NCBI GenBank assembly: GCA_029054485.1
Contig: JAIDFD010000290.1
Location: forward strand, 1-9,815
Direction of reading: 5' to 3'
DNA: 9,815 bases
Source: Clostridia bacterium
GTDB taxonomy: Bacteria > Bacillota > Clostridia > Christensenellales > Borkfalkiaceae
Made by a program: the position numbers and the translations under genes. Positions 1-6,988 of the stretch are shown here, in pieces. Each line of letters starts with the position of its first letter. The first letter of the stretch is position 1. The notes beneath the pieces are model-generated. The model was not told where the DNA came from. It saw only the letters and a list, made by a program, of their open reading frames with translations, and made no database searches.

Positions 1-124
1 CTGCTCTATCATAATTTAATTTTAATAAAAGGGGTTAAATATGTCAACCTCATTTCAACCGTCATATTGCGGCAAACGTAAGCATTATATATAAAACGGC
101 TGGTTTTCAGCCATACTAATATTA

Positions 125-153
125 TTGACTTTGACTTTAAGCCGTGATAAAAT
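125..153 (+). promoter_or_regulatory. Promoter of the glycan operon
   Basis: TTGACT at 125-130 and TAAAAT at 148-153 are separated by 17 bp, with an extended TGa directly before the -10. Transcription would start near 160, about 55 bases before the chosen start codon. Bases 1-124 are AT-rich and hold no gene that I can support. Confidence 0.6.
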
Positions 154-214
154 ATTTTTGTACCGGTAAAGATTGCCTTTTCGGTGCGGCGCGGCTTTTA
201 AAGGGGCGGCAAAA

Positions 215-856
215 TTGCAGTTATTCGATTTGTCTTTCACCAAAGCAGGCGGCTATATCGGGTCTTTTGCCTATCCGTGGCAGGCGTTAAAGGGGCTGAA
301 AAACTTTATTCTGACCCTTTCGGGCACCCTTTCGGGCGACTTTAAACAGCATGCCGAGGGTGTATTTGTACACAGAAGCGCGAAAATCGCGCCGACTTCG
401 CAAATATGCGCGCCCTGCATAATAGGCGCGGAGAGCGAGGTAAGGCACTGCGCTTTTATCCGCGGCAGCGCGCTCATAGGCGAAAACTGCGTGGTCGGCA
501 ACTCAACCGAAATAAAAAACTCTGTACTTTTCAACGGGGTGCAGGTTCCGCACTTCAACTATGTAGGCGACAGTATTTTGGGTAGGGCGGCGCACCTCGG
601 CGCGGGGGCGATTACTTCCAATATAAAGTCCGACCGCTCGCCGATAACAGTCAAAGGCGGCGAAGAGGTTATACATACCAACCTTATTAAACTGGGCGCT
701 ATGATAGGCGACTTTGCCGAAATCGGCTGTAACAGCGTACTCAACCCCGGCGCGGTGGTGGGGCGGCGTGCAACCGTCTATCCTCTTTCAAGCGTTCGCG
801 GGTTCGTGCCTGAAAACAGTATTTACAAAGGCGGCGAAATTACGCCGAAAAAATAA
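215..856 (+). CDS. Left-handed beta-helix (GlmU-like) acyl/nucleotidyl transferase family protein
   Basis: A 213-aa protein made almost entirely of hexapeptide repeats (I/V-G-x repeats from about residue 55 to 195), the left-handed parallel beta-helix fold of acyltransferases. The block VPHFNYVGDS (111-120), followed by GAGAITSN (129-136), resembles the acetyltransferase half of GlmU (UDP-GlcNAc synthesis). The GlmU pyrophosphorylase domain is absent. Proteins of this size and pattern are often annotated as UDP-N-acetylglucosamine pyrophosphorylase-related; the true substrate is unknown. I chose the TTG at 215 because AAAGGGG lies 8 bases upstream (200-206) and the protein then begins right before the LFDL segment. 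A TTG at 173 in the same frame would add 14 poorly conserved-looking residues. The next gene starts 2 bases after the stop, so both are one operon, which suggests a role in surface-sugar supply. Family confidence is high and function confidence is low. Confidence 0.85.
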   Translation: MQLFDLSFTKAGGYIGSFAYPWQALKGLKNFILTLSGTLSGDFKQHAEGVFVHRSAKIAPTSQICAPCIIGAESEVRHCAFIRGSALIGENCVVGNSTEIKNSVLFNGVQVPHFNYVGDSILGRAAHLGAGAITSNIKSDRSPITVKGGEEVIHTNLIKLGAMIGDFAEIGCNSVLNPGAVVGRRATVYPLSSVRGFVPENSIYKGGEITPKK

Positions 857-858
857 TT

Positions 859-1548
859 ATGAAATCAAACAAAAGAGAAAACGCAATAAAGTTCGAGGGC
901 GAACGGGTATCTTACCGCAAGCGCGGTTTCAGATACGGCTGTTATTGCTTTGTAAAAAGGCTCTTCGATATAGTGTCATCAGGACTGATGATACTTATTT
1001 TGTCTTGGTTCATTCTTTTGTGCCTTTTGATAAAGTGGCTTGAAGATTTCCACAACCCAGTGTATCTTTCAAAGCGCGTGGGTAAGGACGGCAGAATTTT
1101 TAAAATCGCAAAAATCCGCACGATGGTTCCCAACGCCGAGCAGATGAAGCAGCAGCTTATAGACGCGGGTCTGAACGAAGCCGACCCGCCCGCTTTCAAA
1201 ATGAAAAACGACCCAAGAATAACCAGAGTCGGCAAATTTTTCAGGAAGTTTTCTATCGATGAGCTGTTGCAGCTTTTCAATATCTTCGGCGGTTCTATGA
1301 GCGTAATAGGACCCCGCCCGCCCCTTCCCGAAGAGGTTGCGGAGTACACCGAGGACCAGCTCCACAGACTGGATATAAAAGGCGGACTTTTGTGCCTTTG
1401 GCAGATTAAGCGCAAGCGTAACGAAGTTTCGTTCGACGAATGGGTTAAGCTGGACGTTGAGTATATCAGAAAGCAGAGCTTATGGCTTGATTTCAAAATT
1501 TTGGTAAAGGGCGCGTTTATGGTCGTATTCGACCACAGCGGCGAGTAA
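859..1548 (+). CDS. Polyprenyl-phosphate phosphoglycosyl transferase (bacterial sugar transferase family)
   Basis: A 229-aa monotopic-type initiating glycosyl transferase. It would move a phospho-sugar from a UDP-sugar to undecaprenyl phosphate at the inner face of the membrane, the first step of capsule, exopolysaccharide or glycoprotein glycan assembly. The visible sequence shows KRLFDI (34-38) entering a hydrophobic membrane segment (about 38-59), the FKIAKIRTM block (81-89), NDPRITRVGKFFRK (117-130), the catalytic Asp-Glu pair D134-E135 in SIDELLQLFNI, and GPRP (151-154). The C-terminal LWQIKRKRNEVSFDEW block fits the family. The length is that of the small single-domain (PglC/WcaJ C-terminal) type. 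It follows the beta-helix gene with a 2-base gap. The sugar substrate cannot be told from sequence. Confidence 0.93.
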   Translation: MKSNKRENAIKFEGERVSYRKRGFRYGCYCFVKRLFDIVSSGLMILILSWFILLCLLIKWLEDFHNPVYLSKRVGKDGRIFKIAKIRTMVPNAEQMKQQLIDAGLNEADPPAFKMKNDPRITRVGKFFRKFSIDELLQLFNIFGGSMSVIGPRPPLPEEVAEYTEDQLHRLDIKGGLLCLWQIKRKRNEVSFDEWVKLDVEYIRKQSLWLDFKILVKGAFMVVFDHSGE

Positions 1549-1592
1549 ATTGCATAAAGTAAGCGTAGCATACGGTATTTAACGGGGCACTA

Positions 1593-2300
1593 ATGGAAAA
1601 ATATTTAGAAGAAACTCGTATGCTTAATTATTCTGAAAAGAGTATTCAAGCGTTGATAAGCAAAAGAAAATGGAAAGAGCTTGACGAGTTTAATCGTATT
1701 AAAGAAATCTATAATTATGTCCGCGATGAAATTGCCTTTGGATATAACAAAGACGATGATATATCCGCAACAAAAGTATTGTCAGACGGATACGGGCAAT
1801 GCAATACCAAAGGCACATTGTTTATGGCTTTATTAAGGGCTTGCGGTATCCCCTGTCGTATTCACGGTTTTACGATTGATAAAAAACTTCAAAAGGGTGC
1901 AATGACGGGGATAGTATATAAGAATGCACCTGAAAATATATTTCATAGTTGGGTAGAGCTTTTATTTGAAGAGAAATGGTACGAACTTGAAGCGTTTATT
2001 CTTGACAGTCGCTACTTAAACAATTTACAAAAAATCCATAGTGATTGCGTCGGTGCGTTTTGCGGTTATGGTGTTGCTGTACGCGATTTTGCTAACCCTG
2101 TAATTGAGTGGAATAGAAATAATACATATATTCAAAGCGAAGGAATCAATCAGGACTTCGGCGTTTATAATAGTCCCGATGAGTTGCTGAAAGAGCATAG
2201 TCAGGAAATGGGTTCATTTAAACGCTTTTTGTATAGGCATTTAGGTAGACGTCTGATGAATAAAAATATCAAAAAAATAAGAAACAAAGCAATAAAATAA
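1593..2300 (+). CDS. Transglutaminase-like superfamily protein
   Basis: A 235-aa protein with a papain-like transglutaminase core. The nucleophile is in GYGQCNTKG (C70) and the histidine in FHSWVEL (H118), followed by KWYELE. In that last block the usual third catalytic Asp is replaced by Glu (E133) if my alignment is right. There is no signal peptide, so it is probably cytoplasmic. The family includes proteases and amidases as well as transglutaminases, so the activity is not predictable. The C-terminus (about 205-235) is very basic. The gene uses many more A/T-ending codons than its neighbours, which suggests separate acquisition. It sits 44 bases after the sugar transferase with a weak GGGG ribosome site (1584-1587), and may share the upstream operon transcript. 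Confidence 0.8.
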   Translation: MEKYLEETRMLNYSEKSIQALISKRKWKELDEFNRIKEIYNYVRDEIAFGYNKDDDISATKVLSDGYGQCNTKGTLFMALLRACGIPCRIHGFTIDKKLQKGAMTGIVYKNAPENIFHSWVELLFEEKWYELEAFILDSRYLNNLQKIHSDCVGAFCGYGVAVRDFANPVIEWNRNNTYIQSEGINQDFGVYNSPDELLKEHSQEMGSFKRFLYRHLGRRLMNKNIKKIRNKAIK

Positions 2301-2333
2301 ATTTCAATTTATTATTCTGTTAATGTGTAGTTA

Positions 2334-2364
2334 AAAGCTCTCGGACATTTTGTCCGAGAGCTTT
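2334..2364. terminator. Bidirectional intrinsic terminator between convergent genes
   Basis: A perfect 14-bp inverted repeat, AAAGCTCTCGGACA at 2334-2347 and its complement at 2351-2364, with a 3-base loop. It sits between the stop of the transglutaminase-like gene and the stop of the minus-strand O-antigen ligase gene. The T-rich tails are short (CTTT on plus, TTTTAA on minus). Confidence 0.85.
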
Positions 2365-2379
2365 CTGATTCTTAAACAT

Positions 2380-3804
2380 TTAGTTTTTATTTCCTGATGG
2401 AAGTGCGCTCTTCGCGGTCTTTTGCGATTTGACAAGTAACGCTATCAGCGAGCTGTAAATCATAGTCGGGAAGATATAGAAGATGTGGTTGTCTATTATG
2501 CTTAATATGAGCATAGAAAGAACGGTTACTGCGATAAACGTGCGGTCGACTGTTACGTTTTTGAAGTAGCAGATTACCGTCTGTACCCTGTGCACAAGGT
2601 AAGCCGCAAGCCCCAGAATTCCGCAAGCCGCAAGCATCTGAATAAATGTGTCGTGGTACATCAAGGGAATGAATCCAAGTCCGACCATTTCGGCGGCTTG
2701 GGGAATGTCCACGAAGAAGCCAGCGCCGAACACGGGCGCCGATAAAAAGTTTTCAATACCCAGCTTCCAGATTTTCCACCTGCCGCTACCGTTGAGTTCG
2801 CCGTTTACGACAACGTTTGCAAACAGTTTTTTGAAGTAACTGAAAATCGTATCCTGTTTAAGTCCGATAACAATTATCGCGCAGATAAGCGCGAAGCCGA
2901 TAATAAGCGTGTTTGCAATGCGGTTTTTGCCCTTGACCAAAAGTATGATTGCACAAATGATGTAAGTTATCACACCGCCTATCATAGCCTGACGGCTCAT
3001 CGAAAGGAATGCGGCTATAACAAGCACGAGCGAGTAGAGGGTGAGTACAAAGCCGTAGCGGTATTTTCCGGCAAGATAGGTTGCCGAGGGTATGCACAAA
3101 ACGAGCAACATTCCCATTGAATTGTGGACGCCCCAGCCATACATCAGTTCGCTGCGGTCGATTGTACCGTTTGTGCGTAAACTTTCGGAAGTAAGGTACG
3201 CAACCGTAAGCTCTGTAATCAGCACTATACTGAACGCCATAAAAGTAATTGCAATATCGGTGAATGTGTTTTTGCCGATATTTATATTGTCTTTGAACAG
3301 CACGAAAATTCCGAGGAAGAAAAATGCCATAGCCAAACCGTAGGCAAAATTCATCGGATCGTATTCCTTTGAAATAACGCCGTTGAGCAAAAAAGTCACC
3401 GAAAGCGCGCACAGTCCGAAAAACACGGGCGTAGGCTTAAACTTTCTTTTAACGCCCAGCATAACTATTCTGTAAAGCATCGCGCCGATGAAGAGGACGG
3501 CGAGAATTATGCACTGTACGGTGACGGCGGTCTGAAAATAGTAGTCCGAGCCGCCCACTGTGTAAGAGGGGGAGTTTGTCCGCGAAACCATTACGTACAA
3601 AAACGGCAACTGGCATATAAGCGGGGTCAGATCATCCAGCACGATAAGCATACTGACGCCCAAAGCCGTCATAATATACATATTTACCAGATCCATGCCC
3701 GTATAATAACAAACCAGCGATAAAGCGGCGGTAAAAAAGGGAAGATACCTGAAAGATAGTATCTTTTTAAACCGGTCTAAGCTCTTTGCGGCGGTAAACT
3801 TCAT
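2380..3804 (-). CDS. O-antigen ligase/polymerase-type polytopic membrane protein
   Basis: A 474-aa protein with about 12 hydrophobic membrane segments (for example 20-37, 92-112, 155-172, 183-204, 228-246, 250-268, 275-290, 298-316, 388-405, 422-460). It has the arrangement of the Wzy_C/O-antigen ligase family. The signs are a LSMSRQAM segment after two adjacent helices (R271), GSGRWKIWKLGI opening the large outer loop (R342) and MYHDTFIQMLAACGILGLAAYL after it (H384), where family members keep an Arg and a His that handle lipid-linked glycan. It would polymerise or transfer undecaprenyl-linked glycan outside the membrane, which fits the neighbouring initiating transferase. Whether it is ligase or polymerase cannot be decided. 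The start has AGAGGA about 8 bases upstream and its own promoter. Confidence 0.85.
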   Translation of the reverse strand: MKFTAAKSLDRFKKILSFRYLPFFTAALSLVCYYTGMDLVNMYIMTALGVSMLIVLDDLTPLICQLPFLYVMVSRTNSPSYTVGGSDYYFQTAVTVQCIILAVLFIGAMLYRIVMLGVKRKFKPTPVFFGLCALSVTFLLNGVISKEYDPMNFAYGLAMAFFFLGIFVLFKDNINIGKNTFTDIAITFMAFSIVLITELTVAYLTSESLRTNGTIDRSELMYGWGVHNSMGMLLVLCIPSATYLAGKYRYGFVLTLYSLVLVIAAFLSMSRQAMIGGVITYIICAIILLVKGKNRIANTLIIGFALICAIIVIGLKQDTIFSYFKKLFANVVVNGELNGSGRWKIWKLGIENFLSAPVFGAGFFVDIPQAAEMVGLGFIPLMYHDTFIQMLAACGILGLAAYLVHRVQTVICYFKNVTVDRTFIAVTVLSMLILSIIDNHIFYIFPTMIYSSLIALLVKSQKTAKSALPSGNKN

Positions 3805-3830
3805 TTTTTCAATCCTCTTGCGTTTTAACT

Positions 3831-3859
3831 ATTATATCCCACGCGCTCTTCAAAGTCAA
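3831..3859 (-). promoter_or_regulatory. Promoter of the O-antigen ligase gene
   Basis: On the minus strand TTGACT (3854-3859) and a perfect TATAAT (3831-3836) are 17 bp apart. The AGAGGA ribosome site and the ATG ending at 3804 follow. It is divergent from the reverse transcriptase promoter, and the two -35 boxes are about 20 bp apart. Confidence 0.8.
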
Positions 3860-3878
3860 TTCAAGCGGTGGTTATTTC

Positions 3879-3908
3879 TTGACAAGTGCCGTCAAAAATT
3901 GGTAAAAT
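3879..3908 (+). promoter_or_regulatory. Promoter of the DGR reverse transcriptase operon
   Basis: A consensus TTGACA (3879-3884), an 18-bp spacer and TAAAAT (3903-3908) with an extended TGg before it. The predicted start is near 3915, giving a leader of about 31 bases. The transcribed leader begins with a segment also found after the target gene promoter (see findings). Confidence 0.7.
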
Positions 3909-3945
3909 TATCCATACCACCACATTAATTTAATTTTATCCACAC

Positions 3946-5070
3946 ATGATTACGCAGACATTTGAAGAGGTCTTCACTTTCGAAGCGCTTTATCGCGCGC
4001 ATATGAAGGGGAGGAACAGCAAACGGGACAAAAAACCTCTCGTTCGCTTTGAATTGACCATGCTGAACCACTTGTACGACATGTATCAAAAAATTTTGAA
4101 CGGCAAGTTCAGATTCGGCAATTACAGCGCTTTCGTTGTATACGAACCCAAAAAGCGCGAAATCCAGACCCTGCACTATTCCGCAAGAATTGTACAGCAT
4201 GTCATATGCGACGACGTTCTTATGCCCTACTTTTCCAAACGCGCCATTTTGGACAACTGCGTCTGTCAGGTCGGCAAGGGAAGTCACTTCGCTCTGCAAA
4301 GATTTGAAAATATGCTCAGAGCGCACATCCGCAGACACGGAGTTGCGGGCTATATCTTAAAGTGCGATATTTTAAAATATTTCCCCAGTATGCCCCACAG
4401 TCAGATGAAAGAGGTCTTTTGCAAGCCAATCAAGGACAGTCGTCTGCGCGCTATGATAGAAAACGTTATCGACAGCTATCACACCCACGCGGACTATCTC
4501 AACAGATACGCTATTCCCCCACTCGGAAAGTCTGACCGCGGAACGGAACGCGGCGTACCCATAGGCAACCAGACCAGTCAGGTTTTCGGTATGTACTATC
4601 TCAACGCCGTTGACAGGTTCGTTAAGGAAAAACTCCGCTGCAAGGTTTATTCGAGATATATGGACGACTTCGTCCTCGTTCACGAGGATAAAGAGTTTGT
4701 CCAAAACGCCCTTGCCGAAATCAAAAAAATAGTCGCCTCGCTCGGGCTTTTTCTCAATTCCAAAACCCAGATTTTTCCATTAAAAAACGGCGTGACCTAC
4801 CTCGGTTTCAGATATATTGTTACTCCCGAGGGAAAAATCATAAAAACGGTCAAAAAACGCACACGCACCCGTATGCGCTGGCGCGCGCGTTATATCAAAA
4901 AAGCCTACTTTGACGGCGCAATCGACAGCGAAAGAGTGCAAATGTCCCTTTCGGCTTTCCACGGGCATTTAAAATTCGGCAATACCTATAAATTGAGAAA
5001 AGAACTTTTTGACAGGCTTTCCGCGCTTGTGGACGAGGATTTCAAACTGAGGAAAAAATATGCAACCTGA
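3946..5070 (+). CDS. Diversity-generating retroelement reverse transcriptase
   Basis: A 374-aa RT, the usual compact size of DGR RTs, with no intron maturase/endonuclease domain or extra C-terminal domain. Motifs in order: palm Asp in ILKCDILKYFPSM (D141), GVPIGNQTSQVF (203-214), the catalytic box YMDD (238-241), and TYLGFRY (284-290) in the thumb-proximal region. The I-G-x-x-x-S-Q form (206-212) is the known DGR signature, where group II intron RTs have a QG motif. It would reverse transcribe TR RNA with random insertion opposite adenines. The ATG at 3946 has no visible Shine-Dalgarno sequence in its short leader, which may keep expression low. Its 3' end overlaps the avd start by 11 bases, indicating coupled translation. 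The downstream template array and target VR confirm the assignment. Confidence 0.97.
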   Translation: MITQTFEEVFTFEALYRAHMKGRNSKRDKKPLVRFELTMLNHLYDMYQKILNGKFRFGNYSAFVVYEPKKREIQTLHYSARIVQHVICDDVLMPYFSKRAILDNCVCQVGKGSHFALQRFENMLRAHIRRHGVAGYILKCDILKYFPSMPHSQMKEVFCKPIKDSRLRAMIENVIDSYHTHADYLNRYAIPPLGKSDRGTERGVPIGNQTSQVFGMYYLNAVDRFVKEKLRCKVYSRYMDDFVLVHEDKEFVQNALAEIKKIVASLGLFLNSKTQIFPLKNGVTYLGFRYIVTPEGKIIKTVKKRTRTRMRWRARYIKKAYFDGAIDSERVQMSLSAFHGHLKFGNTYKLRKELFDRLSALVDEDFKLRKKYAT

Positions 5071-5587
5071 CGAAGAACAGCTTTCAATCGAATTTATCGA
5101 AAACGCCATCGGCGAAGAACTGAATTCCGACCATATGCCCGATTTGCCCGACCCGCCCGAACGAGACGAGGCAATCGAAGGAAAGGAGAACAAACTCTCG
5201 CGCAAGCCCTTCGTTATCCGCGACGTCGACGCGCCCCGGGATAAGGAAATGGCGGTGTTCACCCACGCGAAAAAACTCAGCGAATACATTTTCGTAATCA
5301 CCGAAAAATCCCCCAAAAAACTGCGCTGGTCAATCGTTGCAAGATTGCAAAACTGCTCGGTCGACGTTATCGAAAACCTCTACCGCGCCAACTACGAGCG
5401 CGATATGGAACCGCGTTTAAATTACCAAAAATCCGCCGCCGTAAGCTTGATCCTTTTGGACTTCTTTACCGAGGCGGCAAAACGCAAACAGGCGATAAAT
5501 TTCCACCAGCTCACCGTAATCTCGCGCGAAATTTCCGAAGTAAGACGGCTTTTAAACGGCTGGATAAAAAGTACAAAAAACAAATAG
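5060..5587 (+). CDS. avd: Avd-like DGR accessory protein with N-terminal acidic extension
   Basis: 175 aa. Residues about 66-172 read as the four-helix bundle of DGR Avd proteins: KKLSEYIFVITEKSPKKLRWS (71-91) with the typical P-K-x-x-R turn, NLYRANYERD (106-115), and two more amphipathic helices ending at LLNGWIKSTK. Avd forms a basic barrel-like pentamer that binds the RT and the template RNA; the helices here are rich in Lys and Arg. Residues 1-60 are an acidic, proline-containing, probably disordered extension (ELNSDHMPDLPDPPERDE region) that the usual Avd of about 120-130 aa lacks. The start is supported by GAGGA 8-9 bases upstream inside the RT gene. M64 would give a normal-length Avd, but AAGGAA abuts it with no proper spacing. 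No terminator separates avd from the first template unit. Confidence 0.9.
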   Translation: MQPDEEQLSIEFIENAIGEELNSDHMPDLPDPPERDEAIEGKENKLSRKPFVIRDVDAPRDKEMAVFTHAKKLSEYIFVITEKSPKKLRWSIVARLQNCSVDVIENLYRANYERDMEPRLNYQKSAAVSLILLDFFTEAAKRKQAINFHQLTVISREISEVRRLLNGWIKSTKNK

Positions 5588-5603
5588 ATTTTTGTTTAAT
5601 CAT

Positions 5604-5923
5604 AGGGCAGTAAGCTTTCAGTTTTCTGGCTGCGTTCCGGCAATAATAATGATCCTTACAATTCAAACATTCTCTCGTCCTCGGGCACTGACCCCGGTGC
5701 CTTTACGGGGGCTTCGCTGGCGGTGCGGCTGCGCTTCACTCGTTCGCAAAAGATAAGCGAACTTTCCAGATTTCAACGCACACGGTGCGCTGAACAGAAG
5801 ATAGGAGTTGAAGGGGCTTACGTCCTTGCCTTTTTAAGGCGAAATTTACTCAACCGTAAAACAACGGTTTCTTTCAGGTAACTTTTGTTTTATAAGCTTA
5901 TTTTAAGCGGTTGAGTTTTTTTT
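5604..5923 (+). ncRNA. DGR template RNA unit 1 (TR1)
   Basis: The TR1 core is 5627-5728 (34 codons in the target frame, W-L-R-S-G then N-N-N-D-P-Y-N-S-N). The second variable block reads D-P-G, with few adenines, so it is the least mutable template of the array. Hairpin A: GTTCGC 5742-5747 with GCGAAC 5757-5762. Hairpin B: TTCAACGCAC 5772-5781 with GTGCGCTGAA 5785-5794, with one mismatch. Hairpin C: GCCTT 5828-5832 with AAGGC 5836-5840. No good promoter directly precedes it, so it is probably made from the RT-avd transcript, like the usual single TR of a DGR. Confidence 0.88.
5849..5923 (+). terminator. Branched intrinsic terminator of template unit 1
   Basis: Outer stem CTCAACCG 5849-5856 with CGGTTGAG 5908-5915, then eight T (5916-5923). 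Inside are a long helix, GTAAAACAA with TTGTTTTAT, and a short CTTA/TAAG hairpin, together a three-way junction. Confidence 0.85.
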
Positions 5924-5939
5924 ATTGCAGTGCTATAAT
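5911..5939 (+). promoter_or_regulatory. Promoter of template unit 2
   Basis: TTGAGT (5911-5916), 17-bp spacer, perfect TATAAT (5934-5939) with extended TGc. The -35 is the 3' arm and first T of the unit 1 terminator. Confidence 0.75.
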
Positions 5940-5945
5940 TCTTTT

Positions 5946-6269
5946 ATAGGGCAGTAGGCTTTCCGTTTTCTGGCTGCGTTCCGGCAATAATAATAATCCT
6001 AACAATGCTCAAATTCTCTCGTCCTCGGGCACTAATGTAAATGCTTACTCCGCTGCTACGCTGGCGGTGCGGCCTGCGCTTCACTCGTTCACAAAAGAAA
6101 AAGTGAACTTTCCCGATTTCAACGCAAGGAGTGCGCTGAACAGATGATATGAGTTGAAGGGGCTTACGTCCTGCCTTTTTCAAGGCAAAACTTACTCAAC
6201 CGTAAAACAACGGCTGCTTTCAGGCAACTTTTGTTTTACCAGCTTATTTTAAGCGGTTGAGTTTTTTTT
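5946..6269 (+). ncRNA. DGR template RNA unit 2 (TR2), cognate of the visible target VR
   Basis: The TR2 core is 5971-6072, encoding W-L-R-S-G, four Asn codons (AAT), then P-N-N-A-Q, and T-N-V-N-A-Y-S-A-A-T in the second variable block. It is the only unit with the fixed codons TAC TCC GCT GCT, which the VR at 9725-9815 also has. Hairpin A is GTTCAC 6087-6092 with GTGAAC 6103-6108, a compensated change from unit 1. Hairpin C has a TTTC loop. Predicted start near A5946; length about 324 nt. Confidence 0.92.
6195..6269 (+). terminator. Branched intrinsic terminator of template unit 2
   Basis: Outer stem 6195-6202 with 6254-6261 and T-tract 6262-6269. Inner helix GTAAAACAA with TTGTTTTAC is fully Watson-Crick here (GTTTTAT with G-U in unit 1). 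Confidence 0.85.
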
Positions 6270-6285
6270 GCGCCCGTGTTATACT
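6257..6285 (+). promoter_or_regulatory. Promoter of template unit 3
   Basis: TTGAGT (6257-6262), 17-bp spacer, TATACT (6280-6285) with extended TGt. The spacer sequence (GCGCCCG part) differs from the other units while the spacing and the TGn are kept, which supports function. Confidence 0.72.
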
Positions 6286-6291
6286 GTTTTA

Positions 6292-6616
6292 AGGGTGCAA
6301 GTCTTTTGGTTTCTGGCTGCGTTCCGGCGATAATAATAATCCCTACGAATCTAAATTTCTCTCGTCCTCGGGCACTTATAATTGGGCGTACACTGCCGCG
6401 TCTCTGGCGGTGCGGCCTGCGCTTCACTCGTTCACAAAAGAAAAAGTGAACTTTCCGGTATTCAACGGATACATTGACCGTTGAACAGTTTGATATGAGT
6501 TGAAGGGGACTTGCGTCCTGCCTTTTTTAAGGCGAATCTTACTCAACCGTAAAACAACGGCTGCTTTAAAGCAACTTTTGTTTTACCAGCTTATTTCAAG
6601 CGGTTGAGTTTTTTTT
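6292..6616 (+). ncRNA. DGR template RNA unit 3 (TR3)
   Basis: The TR3 core is 6314-6415, encoding D-N-N-N-P-Y-E-S-K-F in the first variable block and Y-N-W-A-Y-T-A-A in the second. Its 5' box (AGGGTGCAAGTC) is the most divergent. Hairpin B is fully paired: TTCAACGG 6461-6468 with CCGTTGAA 6478-6485. The fixed codons ACT GCC GCG TCT are shared with TR6 but not with TR2 or TR4, so its VR should lie in a different gene. Confidence 0.88.
6542..6616 (+). terminator. Branched intrinsic terminator of template unit 3
   Basis: Outer stem 6542-6549 with 6601-6608 and T-tract 6609-6616. The apex of the inner helix is GCTTTAAAGC-like (CTGCTTTAAAGCAAC), stronger than in units 1 and 2. Confidence 0.85.
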
Positions 6617-6632
6617 ATTGCAGTGCTATAAT
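6604..6632 (+). promoter_or_regulatory. Promoter of template unit 4
   Basis: TTGAGT (6604-6609), 17-bp spacer, TATAAT (6627-6632), extended TGc. Embedded in the end of the unit 3 terminator. Confidence 0.75.
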
Positions 6633-6638
6633 TCTTTT

Positions 6639-6966
6639 ATAGGGCAGTAAGCTTTCCGTTTTCTGGCTGCGTACCGGCAATAATAATAATCCTAACAATT
6701 CAAATTTTCTCTCGTCCTCGGGCACTAACTACAATGCCTTTACGGCGGCTTCGCTGGCGGTGCGGCCTTGCGCTTCACTCGTTCACAAAAGAAAAAGTGA
6801 ACTTTCCGGTATTCAACGGATACATTGACCGCTGAACAGTATGATATGAGTTGAAGGGGCTTACGTCCTGCCTTTGTTAAGGCGAATTTTACTCAACCGT
6901 AAAACAACGGCTGCTTTAAAGCAACTTTTGTTTTACCAGCTTATTTCAAGCGGTTGAGTTTTTTTT
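6639..6966 (+). ncRNA. DGR template RNA unit 4 (TR4)
   Basis: The TR4 core is 6664-6765, encoding W-L-R-T-G, four AAT codons, P-N-N-S-N-F, and T-N-Y-N-A-F-T-A-A. The conserved Ser codon TCC of the other units is ACC here (A6673), adding a mutable adenine. Hairpins A (GTTCAC/GTGAAC), B (TTCAACGG with CCGCTGAA, one mismatch) and C (GTT-containing loop) are present. It is essentially identical to unit 5. Confidence 0.88.
6892..6966 (+). terminator. Branched intrinsic terminator of template unit 4
   Basis: Outer stem 6892-6899 with 6951-6958 and T-tract 6959-6966. Identical to that of unit 3. Confidence 0.85.
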
Positions 6967-6982
6967 ATTGCAGTGCTATAAT
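6954..6982 (+). promoter_or_regulatory. Promoter of template unit 5
   Basis: TTGAGT (6954-6959), 17-bp spacer, TATAAT (6977-6982), extended TGc. Same sequence as the unit 4 promoter. Confidence 0.75.
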
Positions 6983-6988
6983 TCTTTT

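Noticed and set aside
41..94. 17-aa ORF with an AAAAGGGG ribosome-like site at the left edge
   Set aside because: It is too short and ends before the promoter at 125-153. It cannot be told from chance in AT-rich DNA at the window edge.
942..1571. Minus-strand 209-codon ORF over the sugar transferase gene
   Set aside because: It is a shadow of a well-recognised plus-strand gene, with no ribosome site or family resemblance.
3946..5070. Group II intron or retron reverse transcriptase
   Set aside because: There is no maturase/endonuclease domain, no intron domain V-like RNA and no msr/msd. The GxxxSQ motif, Avd neighbour, TRs and VR all say DGR.
5590..5603. Separate promoter for template unit 1
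   Set aside because: TTTAAT at 5595-5600 lies too close to the unit's 5' box compared with units 2-6 and has no TTGAGT at 17 bp. Read-through from RT-avd is more likely.
5944..6427. Minus-strand ORFs of 79 and 63 codons inside the array
   Set aside because: They are antisense to conserved TR and RNA stems, repeat with the units, have no ribosome sites, and change according to RNA pairing rather than codons.
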